Assembly (NCBI GenBank): GCA_028456385.1
Contig: JALNQF010000106.1
Location: 1-64,000, forward strand
Direction: 5' to 3'
Origin: Ophiosphaerella korrae
Taxonomy: Eukaryota > Ascomycota > Dothideomycetes > Pleosporales > Phaeosphaeriaceae
Length of the DNA: 64,000 nt
Shown: positions 11,967 through 24,875 of the stretch, piece after piece
Layout: each line of letters opens with the position of its first letter
How positions within the stretch are numbered: position 1 is the stretch's first letter
Notes under the pieces: generated by a model
What the model was told of the DNA's origin: nothing
The model's input: the letters and a program-made list of their open reading frames with translations, nothing else
Databases searched by the model: none
Position numbers and translations under genes: made by a program

Positions 11967-14900
11967 CCCTCTTCTACGTAGTTCTTTACTTCTTTATACT
12001 AGGGCTAAAGTTATTAATTTTATTTTCTTATTAATCTCTAGTTCTTTATTACTCTCTATACTATCTTATTTTTAGTGTAATAAACTCTTCTTTATAGCTT
12101 ATATTATTTATAATAGAGTTAAGATATTTCTTTATTATTATTATACTATACTTAGTCTTACTTACTTTATATCCTTAAATAATAGTAAATATTATAACAA
12201 GTATATTCTTTCTAATATTTAGTATAAGTATATTTCTTCTAAGGTTTTATATACTAAGTGTAAGTATTTAATTTCTATATAGTCTCCTTCTACTAAGTTA
12301 TATAAGGTAAGCTATTAATAGAGCTTAAGCGTAATTATTATTATAGCTTACTATAGCTAAAGCTAAGTAAGAGTTAACTCTTTATAAGCTAGTAGAGCTT
12401 TATTCTTATATTAAGTATCTTTATAAGATAAAAGCTTATAATAATACTAAGTTATCTAAATAGTCTTATACTTTAGAGGCTAAGTTAGATTTAGATAATA
12501 TAGTAGAGGCTACTCTAGCTCCTATTATATTAGGCGCTCCTATCTCCTCTCTATCTAGTAGTAGTATTATTAGTTTTCTTAGTTTACTACTAGGCGTTCT
12601 AAGGAGTTTTAACTTTAGAACTTTTCTAGTTTCTTAGAGTAATTAAGATTATCTTCTAGTTCCTATATTTTTTCCTATAGTTATCCTTTTTTATCTATAC
12701 CTATCTATTCTACTAGGTAGTAGTTTCTATTATTATAGAACTAGTATACTAAGATTTTCTTAACTTTTTACTCTTTTTATTCTCTATATATATCTACTTT
12801 ATACACTAGTAGTTCTACGTTTTATAGTACTATCTTAAGTAGTACTATATAGAAAGTTAGATATATCTTTATTTTACTTAGTAGCTTTAATTTAAATATA
12901 ACTAGTATAACTTTCTTCTTAATTTAGTATACTCCTATTTTAATATAATCTAATTTAGAACTTAGTTATTTACTCTTAATATTCTTTTATAATAACTATT
13001 CTTTTTTTTTTTCTTTAAATTAAAGTTTTTTCTAGTATTTTTTATTATAGTACTTTACTATTTAATTTTATAGGAATTCTATATCCTATTATAGTTAATT
13101 GTGTATATCTTTAAGTCTATTTATAAAGTTTTCTCCTCTTAGAGACTAAGATATTTAGGTTTTTAGTATCTTATATATATTAGAGTTAAATCTATAGTTT
13201 ATAAAGAAGAGTAATACTCTTATTACTATATTCTTTATACTATTATATACTAACTATACTATAGGTAGTAGTTATATATAATTGTTCTAGTTATAGTAAA
13301 GGTAGTATCTTAAGTATTATTCTACTATCTAGTTTATACGTTCTAATTATCTATCTATTTATAGATAGTATACTATTAACATTATATACTAGATTCCTAA
13401 TTATACTAATATTATTCTCTATAGTTTTAATATAAATTATATATCTTTATCTATAATAATCTTATCTAGAATACTATATTAGCTAATTATAGTTCCTAGA
13501 ACTTAATATATAGTAACCTCTATCCTACTTCTCTTTTTATATAGTCTAAAGTATAAGTACTTTATAAACTTATTTACTATTATTAGGATTTTATTATACT
13601 TAACTCCTAATATTAAGTCTTTAGACTTTAGTAGTTTTATAATAAAGTCTATTGTAATAACTTTCTATAGTTATTCTAGTATTTTAACTAGTTATAGTAT
13701 TTTATATAGTACGTATCTATTATACTTATTTCTATAATATTTTATATAATCTTATAGTACTTCTATTACTAGCTATCTTACTTTTAAAATATAGTAGTCT
13801 TTTAGTAGTCTATCTAATATCTTATTAATACTTTAATATCTATATACTAGTAGCTTATAGAATTACTATATAAATTCTCTTTATATTTTCTTTAGAATAT
13901 ATATTCTTCTATAGGCTTCTATAATTCTTTCTTAAATCTTAAGTTTTATTATTTCTTTAGGGGCTTTTTCTATTTCTTCCTAAATCTATTTATTTAGTAC
14001 GTTACTCTTTTTTTCTAGAGTTATAGCTATTTTAAGCGTATTTAGAATTAGGTATCCTTTTTTATTTTTAACTAGAACTATACTAATAGCGATTACTTCT
14101 TCTTGTAAATCTAGTCTTCTACTTAGAGTATCTATAAATTAGTTATCTTTACCCTTAGTATATATTATTTCTATATTAAATATTAATAGAAACTTTTACT
14201 ATCTTATATAGTATTATAATAAGTTTTTATTTAATATAAATCCTATAAGGTTTTTATAGTCTATATAGACTTTTATTTAGTATTTTACTTTTTATAATTA
14301 TACTCTTTATTACTTAAATACTTTATAGATTACTAGTATTTTTTTGTTATATATTAGGTAGTTAAACTCTACTAGCTTTATTTTCTTAGAGAAGTACTTA
14401 ACTAAGTATTTTTATTTTATATCTAGATCTTCTTATATTAGTGCTATCCTATAAACTAAATTAGATACGTCTATTTTTACTATTACTAGTAGATCTAGGT
14501 TATATATCCTAATAACTTGATTTTCTATAAACCTCTATTTAATTTAGTTAAATACCTCTTTATATTCTTTAGTCTACTTAAATAGTATATCTTTTTTTAT
14601 AAAGTTTATTAGAAGTTCTATTAGATCTAACTAATTAACTATTAACTTTTTATAGAAGTTTACTAGTCTATAGAATTGTTATACTTTTTATAAGTTTTTA
14701 GGTATTAGCTATTCTTAGATTATTTTAATCTTATTTAAGTTAATCCTTATTTTTCCTAGTTCTATAATAAATCCTAGGAAGTTTATTTTCTTTGTATAGA
14801 ATTTACACTTTCTTATTTTAAGAAATAATTTACTTTCTACTAGCTTTTCTAGTACTTTATATATATATTATATATATTCTACTTCTATTTCTAAGAATAT

Positions 14901-17900
14901 AAAGATATTATCTAAGTATATAAATATAAATATATCTAAGTACTCTCTTAGTACTATATTAATTCTTTCTTAGAACGCTACTAGTGCGTTCGTAAGTCTA
15001 AATAGTATAACTAGGTACTTGTATAGTTTATACTACGTTCTAAATATAGTTTTCTATTTATCTCTTTCTTTAATTCTAATCTAGTAATAGGCGTTTTAGA
15101 TATCTAGTTTTATAAAGATTTTTACTTTCTATAGCCTATTTTATTTCTTATCTATTTATAGTAAGAAGTATTAGTTTTTACTTATAATTACGTTTATCTT
15201 CTTAAAGTCTATATAGAGTTATTTTTTATTTATTTCTTTTTTATCTACGAATATAAGTCTATATACTACTAAGGATTTAGATTCTCTTATCTATTCTTTT
15301 TTAATTACGTTCTAGATAAATATTTTTTTTATCTTAGATTCTTCTTCTATTTTTCTATATACTAGGCTCTATCTTATATTTTTTCCTTCTTCTAGTTCTA
15401 TTACTAAGTCTTATAGCTAGTATTCTAGAAGGTATTTATTTAGTTTAGTAAGTTACTTTTCCTACTTCTTATATTCTTCTAGGAACTATCCTTTATATAT
15501 AGTTATATTAGCTTTTAATATATCTTTCTTAGAGTAATTAATATTTCTTATTCTTTAATTAATTCTTAGGTTAGCTAGTTATAACTATAGTATTCTTAAT
15601 ATTACGTCTTATTTATTATTAATTGTTGTTATATCTATAACTATATTCTTAATTTCTAGTCTTTTTAACCTTAGTGTTAAAGGTATTATCTTAAACCTAA
15701 TAGGTTCCTAGAATAGTTTTCCTTTAATTATACTTAGTTATTAATAGTATTTCTTTATTATATAACTTATTCTTTAGCTTTCTATAAACTTTCTTAATAT
15801 AAAGTTCTTTATAGCTCTACTATTAATTATTAAGTATACTTTTTTCTCTTAGTATATACCTATTTTTATAATATGTAAGCTTATTATACTTTATAGTTTT
15901 TCTTACTTAGGTCTTTCCTTAAATTATCTATTCTTCTAGAGCTATTATCTTGTTTTACGTTTATAGTTCTTGTATTTTAGATATTTATTAAATATATACT
16001 TATACTATAGCTATATTTCTCTAACGTATTATTTTAATAGCTTAGGTCTAGGTCTAATTAATATATATTCTTTATTAGGAATCTAAATTATTTTCTATCC
16101 TTTAATTTCTTTCTTTAGGATTACCTTTATATAGTTACGTCTTTATTTTAGCTATATATAGTTTTGTACTTTCTCTTCTCTATATAGGTAGTAGTATATA
16201 TTTAAATATAATACTTATATAATTTCTAGATATACTAGATATTCTAGATCTATTCTCTTGTTATTTCCTTCTTAGTATCTATCTATACTAGGTTTTTTTA
16301 TTACTAGGATATAGTATATTACTAGTACTTATAGTATATAGGTTTTATTAATCTATTACGTTTTTTTTATAAGATACTACTACTTTTTTTATATAGGTAT
16401 TCTTTTTACTATAACTATATATTATTCTATCTATTATTAGAATATTATAAATTTTATTACTCTAGGATTATATTCTTTCTAGACTTTATACGCTTCCTCT
16501 ATACTTATAACTAGTAAGTATTTCTAAATAAACTTCTAGTTCTTATTTTTTCTAATATATCTATTATTGTATAGCTATTATAGCTATATATATTTAACTA
16601 GGTGTACTCTATATCTCTTATATTAACTTATTCTTTATTTTCTTATAATTCTTTAGAGAAAACTATAGTAGTCTCTTTATCTAGTACTAGTCCTTTAGCC
16701 TAGATTAATAGTACTAAGAGCTTTTTTCTTTTTAGATCTTCTACTAGTAAGCTTATTATATAAACTATTCTTTCTAGCTATACTTTTATTCTATCTTTTT
16801 TTATTACTACTACTTTTTATCTTTATTTCTATAGGAACTATACTACTTCCTATTTACTAGAAAGATATATATAGTAGTTATTATTATAATAAAAAGGCTA
16901 ATAAAGTATTATATATTATACTTCTTTACTCTTAGCTACTTTCTTTTAAGGTTTAGCTTATACTTTCTATACTTCCTTCTTTCCTTTAGTTATTTTTAAC
17001 TAGTTTTCTTTATCTTTCTTTAGGTCTTTACTTTTATAGTCTTTTATAAAGTATCTTAGTTTCTTATATTTATAGTATACTATATCTTTTTTTAACTTTA
17101 ATTAGTAGATCTTAATATAGTAGCCTAGTTTACTATAGTTAAAGTATATAAAGTCTTTGTTTTTTCTTTTCTTTTTATCTTTATTTACGTTAAAGACTAT
17201 AGGGTCTCTCTTGTTATAGTTCTAGGTATAACTTCTATATTTATTTTTCTTCTATTCTTAAAGATTATTATTAATTTTTATTACTTATTACTTTAGAGCT
17301 TCTAGTATTTATAGTTTCTCTATATAGATTATCTTGTATTAGATTTTTATATTAAGTTGTTATTTAAATTATAATATTAAAGCTAACTTATTTTATTCTA
17401 TATTTTATAATAGTTATTTAAACTATAATATATATTCTAGAATACTCTAGTTTTATATAAGCTTCTCTAACCTTTTTTTAGCTTATTAGGTAATATCTAT
17501 ATCTTTAAATACTACTCTTATTCTTTTAGTAGAGTATTTATAACTTCTAAAAATAGCTTTTATTTTATCCTTCTAGGTTATTAGGGAGTATATTATATAG
17601 TCTATCTAGTAGGGTTTAAACTATCTTATTATATTTTCTTTAAGGTATATTCTAATATATATTACTTTCTTTTCTTCTATATTAAAGTATAGTACTTATA
17701 TATCTATCTAGAGTTATATAGATACTATAAAGGGTCTTAGTTTCTCTCTTATTCTATCGAATTTCTTAAGTATAGGTATCTTAAGTAGTTTCTTTATTAT
17801 ACTTATTTCTAGTCTTTAAGTAATTAGTTCTATCTAGTTCTATCCTTTAATAATAGCTTTAATCTAGGCCTTATTTTATTTTATATATTCCTAGAGTTCT

Positions 17901-18118
17901 TTATTCTAAGTTTCTAAGGTATTAATTACTATTTTTATATCTTCTTTCTTAGAGATTAAGTTGTTTATATAATTTTTAACTTACTTCTATACTATATTAT
18001 CTAACTTATAACTACTTAAGGGTACTTTAGCTACTCTTATTAAACTTTCTACTATTATATTAGCTAGACTATACATAACTTACGCTTTACTTCTTGTAAT
18101 AACTAAATTAGCAAGGTA

Positions 18119-18582
18119 TAATAGGCTACTTATTGTTAACTATAGGTACCTATCTTAAAGAAGTTAGTAGATTAGAAGATAATAATAAAAGCTCGTATAG
18201 TAATCTATAATAACTAATAATAATAGAAGATATTTTATAACTATCTTGTATTAGCGTTCTATAGTTAAAAGATTAAATTACTAATACTATCTTAATAATA
18301 TATATTTCTACTTACTATATAGTAATATAATCTTAGTAACTTTATTACTTTATATTTACTAATATCGCGAATTTATAAATTTATTATATAATAGCTTTAC
18401 AACTTTGTATTTACTAAGATCGCGAATTTACAAATTTATTACGTGTCCTTATTATAGTTAGCTTCCTAATTAAGCTTATTATCTTATAAGTTATTACCTT
18501 ACTTATCCTATACTTTATATATAGCTAAGCGTAGACTAATTAGTTCTATCTCTATTTCTCTTATTACTACTATAATATTATA
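18119..18582 (-). repeat. Gypsy LTR copy B (5' LTR by orientation)
   Basis: Direct repeat of 11,503-11,966. It contains two copies of a short TCGCGAATTTATAAATT-like segment near 18,363 and 18,418, of which copy A retains one intact. The sequence inside its left edge (the start of the internal region) is shared with the truncated copy near 22,200-22,260. Confidence 0.85.
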
Positions 18583-19562
18583 GCTCTACTACGTATTAGC
18601 TTACTTTAAATATTACTCTTAAGTTACTATTAAAATATCTTTATTAATAACTTATTATTTTATTCTATTTATATTGCGTAGCTTTAGAATTTATTAGTAT
18701 AGTTTACTACTACCTTATATTATTATAGCTACTATATTACGTACTCTACTACTACTATTTTATTTACTAGTAGAAAGGCTTACTATACTTTATCTTTAAA
18801 CTTAATCTATTCTTTAAATATATTATTATAGTTACTATTGTTATTATTAAAGTATTTCTTAAAGTATAGTATAACCTATTTCTTTACCTTACTCTTTATA
18901 TAAGATAATATAAGTATAGCTCTATTTTTATTTTAAACTTAGTCTACTTTAAAAAAGAGATTAAGTTATAAGATTTATAGCTTAAGCTTATTTTATTATA
19001 TATAGTAGAAGTCTAGCTTAGTAATCTTAGAAGTAGTAGTATAAGTTACTCTTACACGCTAGTTGTTTATATTTATTAACGTATTACTTATCTTAAGAGT
19101 ATTTAATATATTAAGTCTTTAGAACTAAGTAAAAGTAATAAGGGTAAGTAAGCTTCTATAAGATAGGCGAGGTTAATAAATAAGTTAGTTACTTAACTTA
19201 ATTAATAGTTAGCTCTTATTAGAGTATTACAAAGTATATAAGTATTAATAAATAGATAAGAATCTAATTAAAGTATTAGTTATAATACTCTATTAAGATA
19301 AAAGTATAAAAAGAAAAAAAGAGATTAAATATAATAGTCTATAAAAGTCTATCAACGTTCCTATATACTTACTATCTAGCGTTTATTTCTAAGTACTTAC
19401 TCTAGAGCGTTTACTCTAGAGCGCTTATTCTAAAGCGTTTACTCTAGAGTGTTTACTTTAGAGTATTTACTACTAAATAGTTACGTATTCTACTATACTA
19501 TATTACCTAGCCTAATCGCGTACAATATAATAGCTTACTTACTACTTAGTATTATAATATTC
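18583..19562 (-). mobile_element. Copia fragment in reverse orientation, including an LTR segment
   Basis: About 19,050-19,562 is the reverse complement of the Copia LTR-like segment at about 1,451-1,990, including the CTCTAGAG tandem array (19,390-19,473) and the LTR start near 19,510-19,560. The portion 18,583-19,050 is probably internal Copia sequence, but I could not align it with confidence. It is wedged between two copies of the second Gypsy family, so it is a solo LTR or a truncated element. Confidence 0.65.
19390..19473 (-). repeat. 14-bp tandem repeat, inverted copy
   Basis: Inverted counterpart of the array at 1,543-1,625, with units related to CTAGAGCGTTTACT on the plus strand. 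Unit-to-unit differences are again mostly C/T. Confidence 0.85.
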
Positions 19563-22500
19563 TATTACTAAATCCTATAGTTAGTATTCTAGAAGATAGT
19601 TATTAGGTTCTATAAGTTATTTCTTATATTTCTTATATTCTTCTAGGAACTATCTTTTATACGTAGTTATATTAGCTTTTAATATATCTTTCTTAAAGTA
19701 ACTAATTTTCTCTATTCTTTAATTAATCTTTAGGTTAGTTATCTATAACTATAGTATACCTAATATTATATCTTATTTATTATTAATTGTTATTATATCT
19801 ATAACTATATTCTTAATTTCTAGTCTTTCTAGCTTTAGTATAGAGGGTACTGTTTTAAACCTAATAGGTTCTTAGAATAGTTTTCCTTTAATTATACTTA
19901 GTTATTAAGAGTACTTTTTTATTATATAGCTTATTCTTTAGTTTTCTATAAAGTTTTTTATAGCTCTACTATTAGATATTAATTATACTTTTCTTCTTTA
20001 GTATATTCTTATTTTTATAATATATAAGCCTCTTATACCTTATAGCTTTTTTTTACTTAGGTTTTTCTTTAAATTATGTATTCTTTTAGGGCTATTACTT
20101 TATTTTATATTTATAGTTCTTGTATTTTAGATATTTATTATATATATATTTATACTATAGCCTTTTTTTAATATTTTCTTTTAATAGCTTAAGTCCTAAT
20201 CTAATTAATATATATTCTTTATTAAGTATTTTAATTATTTCTTAACTCTTAATTTCTTTCTTTAAGATTACCTTAGTATAGTTATATCCTTTTTTATATT
20301 TTAGCTATACGTAATTTTATACTTTTACTTCTCTATATAGGTAATAGTATATATTTAAATATAATACTTATACTATTTCTAAATATACTAGATATTCTAG
20401 ATCTATTCTATTATTATTTCCTACCTAGTACCTATCTATACTAGGTCTTATTATTATTAGAATATAGTATACTATTAGTACTTATAGTATATAAGCTTTA
20501 TTAATCTATTATATTTTTCTTATAAAGTACTTCTACTTTCTTTATATAAGTATTCTTCTTACTATAACTATATATTACTCTATCTATTATTAGAATATTA
20601 TAAACTTTATTACTTTAAGGTTATATTCTTTCTAGTCTTTATATAATTCCTCTATACTTATAACTATTAAGTATTTTTAAATAAATTTCTATTCTTAATA
20701 TTATTCTACTATATCTATTATTATATAGCTATTATAACTATATATATTTAACTAGGTATATTTTATACTTCTTATATTAACTTATTTCTTATCTCTTCTC
20801 TATTCTTTAGAGAAGACTATAGTAGTCTCTTTATCTAGTACTAATTCTTTAGCATAGATTAATAGTATTTAGAGCTCTTTCTTTTCTTAATCTTTTATTA
20901 GTAGGTTTATTATATAGCTATTTCTTTTAGCTATACTTTTATTCTACTTTCTTTTATTATAGCTACTCTATACTTTTATAAGAAATATCTTACTCTCTAT
21001 TTACTAGATAAGTATATATAGTAGTTATTATTATAATAAAAGGTCTTATAGATTATTATATATTATATTTCTTTACTCCTAGCTACTTTCTCTTAAAGTT
21101 TAGCTTATACTTTACGTACTTCTTTTTTACTCTTAGTTATCTTTAACTAAGTTTCTTTATCTTTTTAAGTATCTTTACTTTTATAGTCTTTTATAAAGTA
21201 TTCTAGTTTCTTATATTTATAATATACTATATTCTTTTTCTTTAACTAATAATCATTTATATAGTAGCTTTTCTTATTATAGTTAAAGTATATAAAGTCT
21301 TTATTTTATTTTTTCTTTCTATCTTTATTTATATTAAGGATTATAAGGTCTCTTTTATTATAGTTCTAAGTAGGTCCTTTATTTTTATTATTTTTCTATT
21401 TTTAAAGATTATTATTAATTTTTATTACTTATTACTTTAGAACTTTAAGTATTCTTAGCTTTTCTATATAAATTATTTTATATTATATTTTTAAGTTTAG
21501 TTTTTATTTAAATTATAATATTAGAGATAGTTTACTCTATTCTATATTTTATAATATTTATTTAATCTATAATATATTTTTGGAAATACTCTTATTTTAT
21601 ATAAGCTTTTTAAGTTATTCTTTAGCTTATTAAGTAATATCTATATCTCTAAATACTACTCTTATTTATCTTATAAAGTATTTATAACTTCTAAAGATAG
21701 CTTTAGTCTTATCTTTTTAGTTTATCTAGGTATATATTATATAATCTATCTAGTAAACTTAAACTATTTTATCGCATCTCTTTTAAAGTATATTCTAATA
21801 TATATTACCTTTTTATCTTCTTTATTAAAGTATAGTACTTATATATTAATTTAAAGTTATACTAATACTATAAAGGATTTTAATTTTTCTCTTTTTTTAT
21901 TAAACTTTTTAAGTATAGGTATCTTTAGTAGTTTCTTTATTATACTTATCTCTAGTCTTTAAGTAATTAAATCTATCTAGTTTTATCTTTTAATAATAGC
22001 TTTAATTTAGGCTTTATTCTCTTTTATTTATTCTTAGAGTTCTTTATTTTAGGTTTTTAAGGTTTTAATTACTATCTTTATATCTTCTATTTTTAAAATT
22101 AAGTTATTTAGATAGTCTTTATTTTACTTCTATATAGTATTATCTAACTTATAACTACTTATAAGTACTTTAGTTCTTTTTTTAATTAAGCTTTTTACTA
22201 TTATATTAGCTAGACTATATACTACTTATACTTTACTTCTTGTAATAACTAAATTAGTAAGGTATAATAGAGTTACTTATTATTAACTATAAGTAACCTA
22301 TATTAAGAGTATTAGTAGATTAAGAGTTAATAATAAAAGCTTATATAGTAATCTATAATAACTATAAATAATAGAAGATATTTTATAATTATCTTATATT
22401 AACGTTCTATAGTTAAAGAATTAAATTACTAATACTATCTTAATAATATATATTATAATAACTATATACTTTTACTAATCTATTTATATAACATTATAGA

Positions 22501-22637
22501 TTACTCTATATCTTACGTATTTAGATTATAGTACGCTTCTTAATCTAAGTTATTACTTTCCTTATCTTATACTTTATTAGCGTCTAAGTTAAGATTAATT
22601 AGTTTTATCTCGATTTCCCTTATTATACTTATAATAA
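19563..22637 (-). mobile_element. Truncated second copy of the second Gypsy family
   Basis: This segment parallels 15,400-18,582 in the same orientation: the shared stretch around 19,620-19,720 matches 15,470-15,540, and its right end carries a third LTR (about 22,264-22,637). It holds the gag and protease portion, including a degraded zinc-knuckle region near 21,230-21,310, but not RT, RNase H or integrase, so it is a 5' fragment. Its sequence is more TA-rich than the longer copy, which suggests heavier or longer RIP. Confidence 0.8.
22264..22637 (-). repeat. Gypsy LTR copy C, internally shortened
   Basis: About 373 bp. It starts with the TAATAG segment of copies A and B and ends with the same right-hand block, but lacks roughly 90 bp of the middle, including the TCGCGAATTT segments. 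It belongs to the truncated Gypsy copy on its left. Confidence 0.75.
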
Positions 22638-24560
22638 AGTATCTCTTTAAATAAAAAGAATATAATAATCTTAGGATATATAAACTCTTACTATAGATTT
22701 TAAAGATATAGATAAACTACTTTAAGATTTTAATTTAGCTTAAAGCGCTTTATAATTAAAATATATATAGAATATATAATTTATATACTTAAAATATACT
22801 TATAAAGTAAATAGTATAATCTAACTTTTAGCTCTATAGCTAAGTATTTATATATATAAAAAATAAATAATTATATTATAAACTATTTTTTCTTTACTTA
22901 TTAGATAGGCTTAAACTACTCTTTACTTATATTTTACCTACTTTTTAAAAGTAAATTGTCTTAACTTTTTACTTTATTTTTTTCTTCTTTTTTTCTTCTT
23001 TTTCTTCTTCTACCTCTTCTTCTTCTACTACTTCTTTTTTTCTCTTTTTTTCTTCTTTTTATTCTTTTTCTTTATTACTATCTTTATTATTATTATTATT
23101 AAGTTATCTTATAAAAGAGTTACTATAGTAAGCTTAAAAAGTAGTTAGTATATACTATATAAGCGTAGTACAAATAAATATATAATAAAGTAAAGATAGC
23201 TTAAAATCTTTATTAATACTTTAACTAAACCTCTTTACTAAGCTATAAAGCTATACTACTTAGTTAAAATAAGCTTTAAAAATTAAAGTATAGTTATAAG
23301 TATTTAAGTAAGTACTCTTAAAGGAGTACTACTATAAGTAGTAAAGTACTTATAGTTTAATAACTTTAAGTTAAAAGTATAATAAGTATAAATAAGCTTA
23401 ATACTAGTATAGTATACTTCTAAGTTAGTTTTAAGAGTACTAGTATTAGATATAGTAGTATTATACGTATTATAAAGCTTATAAAGATAATTAATATACT
23501 TATTAAGTATAAAAAGTACTTATTTATATTAGTAAAAGTATATATAAAGAGTATATATTATAGTTACTAAAGTATAGCTACTATAATTACTAGAAGAATT
23601 ATACTAATAGTAACGTTCTTCTAGCTTATTATATACTTCTTTCTAGTTAATAATACTTTAAGTATAGTATAAGTAAGTAGTATATAAAGTATTATAGTTA
23701 GTATACTTAGTGTCTATACTTTACTTAAAAGACTAAGCTTAATAGATATTACTTTTCTTAATAAACTTTAAGTAAAAATAGTAAACTATAGTAATAATTA
23801 CTAAATATATACTATATATATATTAAATATATACTATAGTTAATAAAAGGATAAGTAAAATAATTATAAAAGAAAAATATTTTTTATATAGAGTCTACTA
23901 AGAGTAAATATAATTATATAAGTAATAATCTTTTACTTATTATTAAAATATAAATAAAATATTATATACAAGTATAATAATAATAATACGCCTAATACGT
24001 AGGTATAGCGCGTAAGGTACGTAAATACTCTTTTCTTTATTTTCCTAAAGGTTTAGGGTTTTTATTAAGGTTATACTTTAAGAAGCTAGTAAAGATACTA
24101 GCTAGAGGAGGAAGCTCTATAATAAGAGTTTATTAAATACTTAAGACTTTTATAAACTCTAGTACAAGTTAGGAGTAGGGCTAATATACTAAAGATTATA
24201 ATATTGTATAGTTATAATCTAAAGTAGGGCTAGTACGCTATATAGGTGTATAAAAGGCTTAATACTTATAAATAGAGTAAAGTAAGTATTATTCTCCCTT
24301 AGATACTATTAGTACTATTAAATACTATCTGTTATCCCTTTACTATCTCCTGTAGCCTACAGCAAGTACTATTATCTTCTAGCTACCTCCTAACACTTAG
24401 TAGCTATAAAAGAAAGTTTATATAGACCTAAATTAACACTTTGTAGATATAAAGATAATTATAGTAGCTATACAAGTTTCTACTCTTTTAGAGTTATAAA
24501 ACAATAGTAAAGTAGTAGAGAGAGAAGTAGAGAGAGTAGTAACTAAAGTAGTAGCTAGAA
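22638..24560. other. Unassigned AT-rich transition zone
   Basis: No protein family is readable here. It holds a polypyrimidine (CTT/TTC) tract at about 22,976-23,075, near-palindromic TATATAC runs at about 23,800-23,840, and from about 24,000 a less mutated stretch with a TATAAAAG box near 24,250 that resembles an LTR promoter region. CA and TG dinucleotides return progressively after about 24,330 (for example CTGTTATCC, CTGTAGCC), so RIP intensity falls towards the gene-bearing side. Confidence 0.6.
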
Positions 24561-24589
24561 CTCTTTAGTCTATGTGTACAGAGTGGTAA

Positions 24590-24680
24590 TTGAAACAAGG
24601 TTGAGAGAATGAACACGATTTTCAGATAGGTGGTGTTAAACCGCAGCTCTACTCCACTGCGCCAAACAAACCCAAAAAGG
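24590..24680 (-). repeat. tRNA-like / possible SINE segment with Pol III boxes
   Basis: On the minus strand TGGCGCAGTGG (revcomp of 24,654-24,664) matches an RNA polymerase III A box, and TGTTCATTCTC (revcomp of 24,605-24,615) resembles a B box about 40 bp downstream. The segment does not fold as a complete tRNA: the bases before the A box have no matching 3' acceptor strand. A SINE head or tRNA relic is the likeliest reading. A hairpin made of the inverted pair GTATTCAAC/GTTGAATAC lies just upstream at about 24,687-24,707. Confidence 0.35.
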
Positions 24681-24758
24681 TAGCTGAGTATTCAACAACG
24701 TTGAATACAGGAGTAGAACAGTATATATTGTCCAAGGGCCCTCGCCCTTGCGCATGTA

Positions 24759-24875
24759 CGCAGCTTACGGCCTACTACGGCCCGTAGCGCAACAGTGCGC
24801 AGCTTACAGCCTACTGCGGCCCGTAACGTAACAGTGCGCAGCTTACAGCCTACTGCGGCCCGTAACGTAACGGGT
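24759..24875 (+). repeat. 39-bp GC-rich tandem repeat, three copies
   Basis: Three head-to-tail units beginning CGCAGCTTACAGCC; the first unit differs at a few positions. It sits exactly where the sequence changes from TA-rich to GC-balanced. A GGGTGGCTCGGAACCC-like motif follows twice at about 24,891-24,924. The short open frame across it arises because 39 is a multiple of 3; no protein is supported. Confidence 0.9.

Larger units (their letters stand above)
11503..18582 (-). mobile_element. Decayed full-length Ty3/Gypsy element with both LTRs (second family)
   Basis: Two direct LTR copies flank an internal region of about 6.15 kb. On the minus strand the expected Gypsy order can be followed: gag with a zinc-knuckle-like block (Cys/His positions largely mutated to Tyr, about 17,080-17,170), then the RT block at about 15,000-15,130 with the catalytic motif as Y-L-D-N at 14,907-14,918, then RNase H (about 14.2-14.8 kb) and an integrase region (about 13-14 kb). 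Length about 7.1 kb is usual for the superfamily. Every frame is interrupted by TAG/TAA. Exact target-site duplications were not resolved. Confidence 0.82.
1..24560. other. RIP-mutated, gene-free AT-rich isochore
   Basis: Seen: nearly pure TA/CTAG-rich sequence in which CA and TG dinucleotides are almost missing (the first 60 bases contain neither), while CG still occurs, for example in repeated GCGCT and ACGCT strings. ATG is therefore nearly absent and TAG/TAA stops crowd all six frames; no open frame of 60 codons occurs before about 24.8 kb. Known: RIP in ascomycetes changes CpA to TpA in repeated DNA. Inferred: this is a pile of dead, nested retrotransposons and probably heterochromatic. 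Recognisable Copia and Gypsy proteins can still be read through the stops, as described under separate entries. Confidence 0.95.
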
